This document shows positions 60,545 through 64,000 of a stretch of DNA of 64,000 bases, in pieces (within the stretch, counting starts at the first letter, position 1; each line of letters starts with the position of its first letter). The stretch covers positions 1 through 64,000 of the forward strand of contig JADLHW010000011.1 in NCBI GenBank assembly GCA_020848615.1. Direction: 5' to 3'. This DNA comes from Thermoleophilia bacterium. GTDB lineage: Bacteria > Actinomycetota > Thermoleophilia > Miltoncostaeales > Miltoncostaeaceae. Below the pieces are notes generated by a model. It was not told the DNA's origin, made no database searches, and saw only the letters and a list, made by a program, of their open reading frames with translations. Both the position numbers and the translations under genes were made by a program.

Positions 60545-62094
60545 GCGGTCGGCACGCCCTCCGGGCCGGCTTGCGGGCGCTTGGCGACCGCCCCGGCCGC
60601 GCCCGCCATGACCATCGCGCCGGCGGTGAGCGCCCACAGGAACGGGTCCTCGAAGAACCCGGCGTAGAACAGCGCGTGCAGGAGGATGCCGCACACCAGC
60701 GCCAGGATCGTCCAGATCGCCCAGCGCTCGGGATCGCGCGCCAGGCGCGCGCCGTCGGCGAGGTTGCGCCACAGGCGGATCCCCAGCCACACGAACAGCC
60801 CGAAGCCCACCGCCCCGAGCTCCGACAGCACGGTCACCGGGGTGTTGTGGCTGATCACCACCCGCACCCGCTTCTGCTCGGCGGGGGTGAGGATGGCCTC
60901 GTAGCGGTTCTCGAAGCCGCCGAGTCCCGCCCCGTGCACCGGGGCCTCCTGCCAGATCTCGACCCCCCCGCGGATGAGGTCGAAGCGGCCCTCGCTCACC
61001 TTCTCCAGGCGCCCGGAGTCGGTCACCACCTTGCGGACGTTCTTCGACGCCGTGAACGCCCCCAGCGCGAGGACGGCCAGGGTGGCGCCGCCCACCGCGA
61101 GGGTGCGGCGCGCGCCGAACGCCCGCCACGACATGAGGGCCAGGGCGAGCATGAGCATGAGGCAGCTGGACCGCGAGAACGTGACCGCCAGGCCGGCGCA
61201 CAGCGGCACCAGCAGCACGACGGCGACCACGATCTCGCGGGGGCGGGGCCGCAGCCACGCCACGGCGACGATCGCGACGATCGCGACCACCAGGTACCGG
61301 CCCAGGATGTTCGGGTCGTAGAAGATCGCGTTCGACCGGAAGAACCGGCTGTACACGTTCGCCTGCTGCAGCCGCACGTTCAGGAAGATGTCGCGGGCCG
61401 CGTACTGGTACACCGCGAGCACGGCCACCGGCACCGCCAGGCACACCGTCGACCAGGCGAGCGCCCGCAGCGCCCGCCCGTGCCGCCACAGGGCCACCAC
61501 CACGAGGTACAGGAGCGTGAACGGCACGTAGAAGAAGACGAGCTTCACGGCCGCCTCCTCCGGGTCCACGCTCCACACGCAGGAGGCCAGGGCGTACACG
61601 AGGAACGCCGCCAGCGGGATGTCGAGGAGCGTGGACGGCTCGTCCGCCGCGGTGAAGCGCCCGCGCAGGCGTCCCCACAGGAACGCGGCGGCCCCCACGG
61701 CGATCACCACGTAGAGGGGCAGCAGCAGGTTGCGGTCGTCGCCGCCGATGGGCACCGGGATCCGCACCGGCAGGGCCAGGCCGAGGGCGACGAACCACGC
61801 CGTGGGCCAGCGCAGCGTGAGGCGCACCGCGACGGCGGACAGCACGAGCACCGCGGCGATCCCCGCCACCGCGGCGGCGGCGCCCGCGGGGGTGGTGAGC
61901 CGGTCGGTGACGCGCTGCCCCTCGCCGTCGGGCAGGAGGGTCGCCGCGAGGGCCGCCCAGGCGGCCACCAGGAGCACGAGCCCCGCCAGGCGCCGCGCGG
62001 TGGGCGGGATCCGCGGCACCGGCACGAACAGCAGGGCGACGCCGGCCGCGGCCGCGCCGGACGCGATCTCGCGGGTGATCTCGGAGACGCTCAA
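60541..62094 (-). CDS. O-antigen ligase/Wzy-like polymerase, second copy
   Basis: A 517-residue membrane protein with about 12 spans and an O-antigen-ligase loop: HGAGLGGFENRYEAIL, then VVISHNTPVTVLSELGAVGF with the HN motif. The outer loop before it has FRSNAIFYDPNILGRYLVV. It starts with TTG 62094 in a TTGA overlap with the FlgD-like gene, with GGAAGG six bases upstream. With the copy at 58002-59459 it gives the locus two candidate enzymes; one may polymerise, the other ligate. Confidence 0.87.
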   Translation of the reverse strand: MSVSEITREIASGAAAAGVALLFVPVPRIPPTARRLAGLVLLVAAWAALAATLLPDGEGQRVTDRLTTPAGAAAAVAGIAAVLVLSAVAVRLTLRWPTAWFVALGLALPVRIPVPIGGDDRNLLLPLYVVIAVGAAAFLWGRLRGRFTAADEPSTLLDIPLAAFLVYALASCVWSVDPEEAAVKLVFFYVPFTLLYLVVVALWRHGRALRALAWSTVCLAVPVAVLAVYQYAARDIFLNVRLQQANVYSRFFRSNAIFYDPNILGRYLVVAIVAIVAVAWLRPRPREIVVAVVLLVPLCAGLAVTFSRSSCLMLMLALALMSWRAFGARRTLAVGGATLAVLALGAFTASKNVRKVVTDSGRLEKVSEGRFDLIRGGVEIWQEAPVHGAGLGGFENRYEAILTPAEQKRVRVVISHNTPVTVLSELGAVGFGLFVWLGIRLWRNLADGARLARDPERWAIWTILALVCGILLHALFYAGFFEDPFLWALTAGAMVMAGAAGAVAKRPQAGPEGVPTA

Positions 62095-63137
62095 CGGGGG
62101 CCTTCCGGGGCGATGAGCGCGCGGCCGCCGCGGACGTCGGCGACCAGCCACAGGGCGCTCGCCGGGATGCCGGGGGGCAGCCGCAGGACGGCGTCTCCGG
62201 CGGTGGTGCGGACGGCGCGCGCGACGCGCGGGCCCAGCACCCGCAGCCCCCCGCCGGGCGTCCCCGCGCGGCGGTACAGGCGCAGCGTCACCCGGGTGCG
62301 CGCCGGGTAGGCGGCGCCCGCGGCGGTGCGCAGGCGCACGCGGACATCGGTGCCGGGACGCCCCGGCCGGGTGACGCGGCCGACGGCGTTGCCGATCCAG
62401 CACGTCCGGCGCACGGACGTGGCGTTGCGCGCGGCGTCGGCCGCGCGGATCTCGAGCGTCACCAGGCCGGGGGTGATCGCGCCGCCGTCCCGGCGGGTGC
62501 CGTCCCACGACCACCGGGCGGTGCGGCCGTCGCGCACGGGCCGGGGCCCCGAGGCGCGCAGGATGCCGGCGCCGTCCGCCGTGAGCGCCGCGAAGGTGAT
62601 CTGGGCGTCACCGTCCGGCACCGCGGTGACCAGGCACTGGGCGGGCGCCGAGAGGTCGGCGAGCCCCGCCGAGGCGGCCTCCGCCACGGCCAGGGCCGGT
62701 CCGGTGCGGTCGATCACGATGCGCCGGCTGGTGCGGAACACCTTCTCGCCGGCCTTGGCCCGCAGCCGCAGGGAGTAGATGCCGTCGGGGGCGTCCTCGC
62801 CCGCGTCGGTCCTCCCGCCCCACGAGGCGCGGAACCAGCCGCGGCGCACGGGGGTGTCGGTTTCCAGGGTCCGCACCGTGGTGCCGTCGCTCGACACCAC
62901 CTCCAGCAGCGTGATGGTGCCGGGCACGCGCATCCGCACGGAGATGCGGGCGACCTCGCGGTGGCCGTCGCCGTTGGGGCTGATGAGGCGGGAGCCCGAG
63001 AACCGCGTGACGATGGGCGGGGGCGTGGGGAACGCGAACGGCAGCAGGAACACGCCGAGGGCGAACACGAACAGCGCGAGCATGCCCCCGCCGACGACCG
63101 CCCGGCCGCGTCTGCCCACGATGCGGTCCGCGCTCAG
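62091..63137 (-). CDS. Membrane-anchored protein with FlgD-like Ig domain
   Basis: A 348-residue protein with one N-terminal membrane helix (about 14-34, GGGMLALFVFALGVFLLP) and an outer part. A FlgD_ig-type domain occupies about 45-125 (SPNGDGHREVARI, DAPDGIYSLRLRAKAG); a second Ig-like domain follows (about 130-230) and a beta-rich C-terminus with a Cys pair. I place the start at CTG 63137 (CTGA overlap with the methyltransferase stop); GTG six codons on is an alternative. It has no catalytic motif and may bind or present polysaccharide. Confidence 0.78.
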   Translation of the reverse strand: MSADRIVGRRGRAVVGGGMLALFVFALGVFLLPFAFPTPPPIVTRFSGSRLISPNGDGHREVARISVRMRVPGTITLLEVVSSDGTTVRTLETDTPVRRGWFRASWGGRTDAGEDAPDGIYSLRLRAKAGEKVFRTSRRIVIDRTGPALAVAEAASAGLADLSAPAQCLVTAVPDGDAQITFAALTADGAGILRASGPRPVRDGRTARWSWDGTRRDGGAITPGLVTLEIRAADAARNATSVRRTCWIGNAVGRVTRPGRPGTDVRVRLRTAAGAAYPARTRVTLRLYRRAGTPGGGLRVLGPRVARAVRTTAGDAVLRLPPGIPASALWLVADVRGGRALIAPEGPR

Positions 63138-63904
63138 ACGGGCCGGAAGCCCACGCAGACGTAGAACCCGAAGCGGCCCACCGGCGTGGTGGAGAGGGCG
63201 GCCTCGGCCTTCCTGGGCGCGGCGTACCGGTACAGGCGGCCGATCTGGGAGCCCACCCTGCCGCCGGGCCGGAAGAAGATCCCCCGGCGGCTCACCACCG
63301 CCAGGCCCGCGGACGCGCCGTGCGCCTCCAGGTCGCCCCAGCTCTGCCAGTTGTCCACCGGCGCCAGGTTCATGGTGATCCGCAGCCATGGGGCGCGCTC
63401 GGCCACCCAGCGGCGCGCGCCGGGCAGCGAGTGGCGGTTGGGCGTGGAGATCACCAGCAGGCCGCCGGGCGCGAGGCGCTCGCGCAGTGCCCGCAGGCAG
63501 GCGCGCGGGTCCTCGAGGTGCTCCAGGACGTCCGTGAGCGTGATGAGCTCGTACGTGCCCTCCGGCGGCTCGTACGCGCTGCCGGTCTCGGCGCGCAGCC
63601 GTTCCGCGACGCCCAGGTCGTTCAGCCGCTGCCGGGTGATCGCGATCGAGTCGGGCGACAGGTCGATGCCGACCCCCGAGAAGCCGCGGCCCGCGAGCTG
63701 CTCCAGCAGGAACCCGGTGCCGCACCCCACGTCGAGGACGCGCGGCGGCCCGCCGCCGGCGGCGGCGCGGGGCGCGAGCTCGTCGATGGTGCCGAGCACC
63801 AGCGACATGCGGCTCTGCAGGTGCCAGTTCTGCCCCTCGACCGCGTACAGACGCGGCGCGATGCGGTCGTAGTAGGCCTGGACGTGCTGAAGGCGGTCAC
63901 TCAA
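63134..63904 (-). CDS. SAM-dependent methyltransferase
   Basis: A 256-residue class I methyltransferase with motif I VLDVGCGTG (56-64), GIDLSPDSIAITRQRL, and TLTDVLEHLEDP, as in UbiG-like enzymes. The tail (RYAAPRKAEAALSTTPVG) suggests membrane contact through a basic amphipathic helix. The TTG at 63904 overlaps the upstream stop (TTGA) and has AGGAG eight bases ahead, better than GTG 63913, which would lie on top of that site. It probably methylates a sugar or lipid of the polysaccharide. Confidence 0.88.
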   Translation of the reverse strand: MSDRLQHVQAYYDRIAPRLYAVEGQNWHLQSRMSLVLGTIDELAPRAAAGGGPPRVLDVGCGTGFLLEQLAGRGFSGVGIDLSPDSIAITRQRLNDLGVAERLRAETGSAYEPPEGTYELITLTDVLEHLEDPRACLRALRERLAPGGLLVISTPNRHSLPGARRWVAERAPWLRITMNLAPVDNWQSWGDLEAHGASAGLAVVSRRGIFFRPGGRVGSQIGRLYRYAAPRKAEAALSTTPVGRFGFYVCVGFRPV

Positions 63905-64000
63905 GGAAGCCACTCCTGTGGCACCGGGGCGGCGCCGGCGACCCGGGCGAAGGTGTCCCAGGCGGGTTTGCGGGTGAGGTCTGCGTGCAGGAGCCCTCCG
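63901..64000 (-). CDS. C-terminal end of a glycoside-hydrolase-like protein (partial)
   Basis: The last 32 codons of a gene that enters from the right edge. The sequence GLLHADLTRKPAWDTFARVAG resembles the end of the catalytic barrel in GH39/GH5-like hydrolases, where a phrase of the form GL.d.dg.pKPAy..f is common. Its TGA overlaps the methyltransferase TTG (TTGA), so it is the upstream member of the same operon. Too little is visible to name it. Confidence 0.6.
   Translation of the reverse strand, partial: GGLLHADLTRKPAWDTFARVAGAAPVPQEWLP

Overview
The window is very GC-rich DNA (well above 70% by eye) with actinobacterial features: ParABS with a perfect parS, Ku, stand-alone OtsB, a discrete accD-accA pair, DUF151 nuclease, Tat genes, and many genes that start at TANNNT-spaced leaderless promoters. 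It looks like a deep-branching actinobacterium (Thermoleophilia-like is my guess, not proven). It spans the replication origin.

Layout. 1-703: truncated ISL3-family IS with its terminal repeat. 821-13391: mixed housekeeping genes (split TauE/SafE-type exporter, otsB, polX, an L,D-transpeptidase, a CHRD protein, ileS, a HAD phosphatase, a hydrolase, a lipid kinase). 13403-20273: one minus-strand fatty-acid operon, fabZ-fabH-fabD-fabG-fabF-(protein phosphatase)-accD-accA, stitched together by 4-nt stop/start overlaps (only the phosphatase-accD junction has a short gap) and lacking acpP. 20434-23901: SPFH protein, Ku, galT and a secreted Calx-beta/RTX-like protein. 24027-28630: gyrB-gyrA behind a leaderless 45-codon leader ORF. 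28664-33783: dciA, recF, dnaN, dnaA and an unusual GHKL-ATPase/winged-helix protein, all on the minus strand. 33860-39328: DnaA boxes, then rpmH-rnpA-yidD-yidC-khpB-GST-rsmG-parA-parB on the plus strand, with parS lying over the rsmG start. 39325-43713: a two-component system, tRNA-Ile(GAU), DUF151 nuclease, chorismate mutase, tatA-tatC.

43710-64000 is a continuous minus-strand surface-polysaccharide locus read right to left: hydrolase fragment, methyltransferase, FlgD-like anchored protein, two O-antigen-ligase-like membrane proteins, three GT4 glycosyltransferases, an ATP-grasp enzyme, a deacetylase-glycosyltransferase fusion and an initiating sugar transferase; then, after a hairpin and its own leaderless promoter, a Wzz-like protein, two PQQ beta-propeller paralogues, MurJ, a GT-C glycosyltransferase and an ABC ATPase.

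Main items for a second look: a roughly 100-bp structured repeat in three copies (6959-7040, 7271-7380, 51239-51348); five genes that seem to start with CTG inside a CTGA overlap; a recurring TANNNT-N6 to N9-start leaderless arrangement; the leader ORF of gyrB; the GHKL/winged-helix protein next to dnaA; and the deacetylase-GT fusion plus PQQ-propeller pair in the polysaccharide locus.
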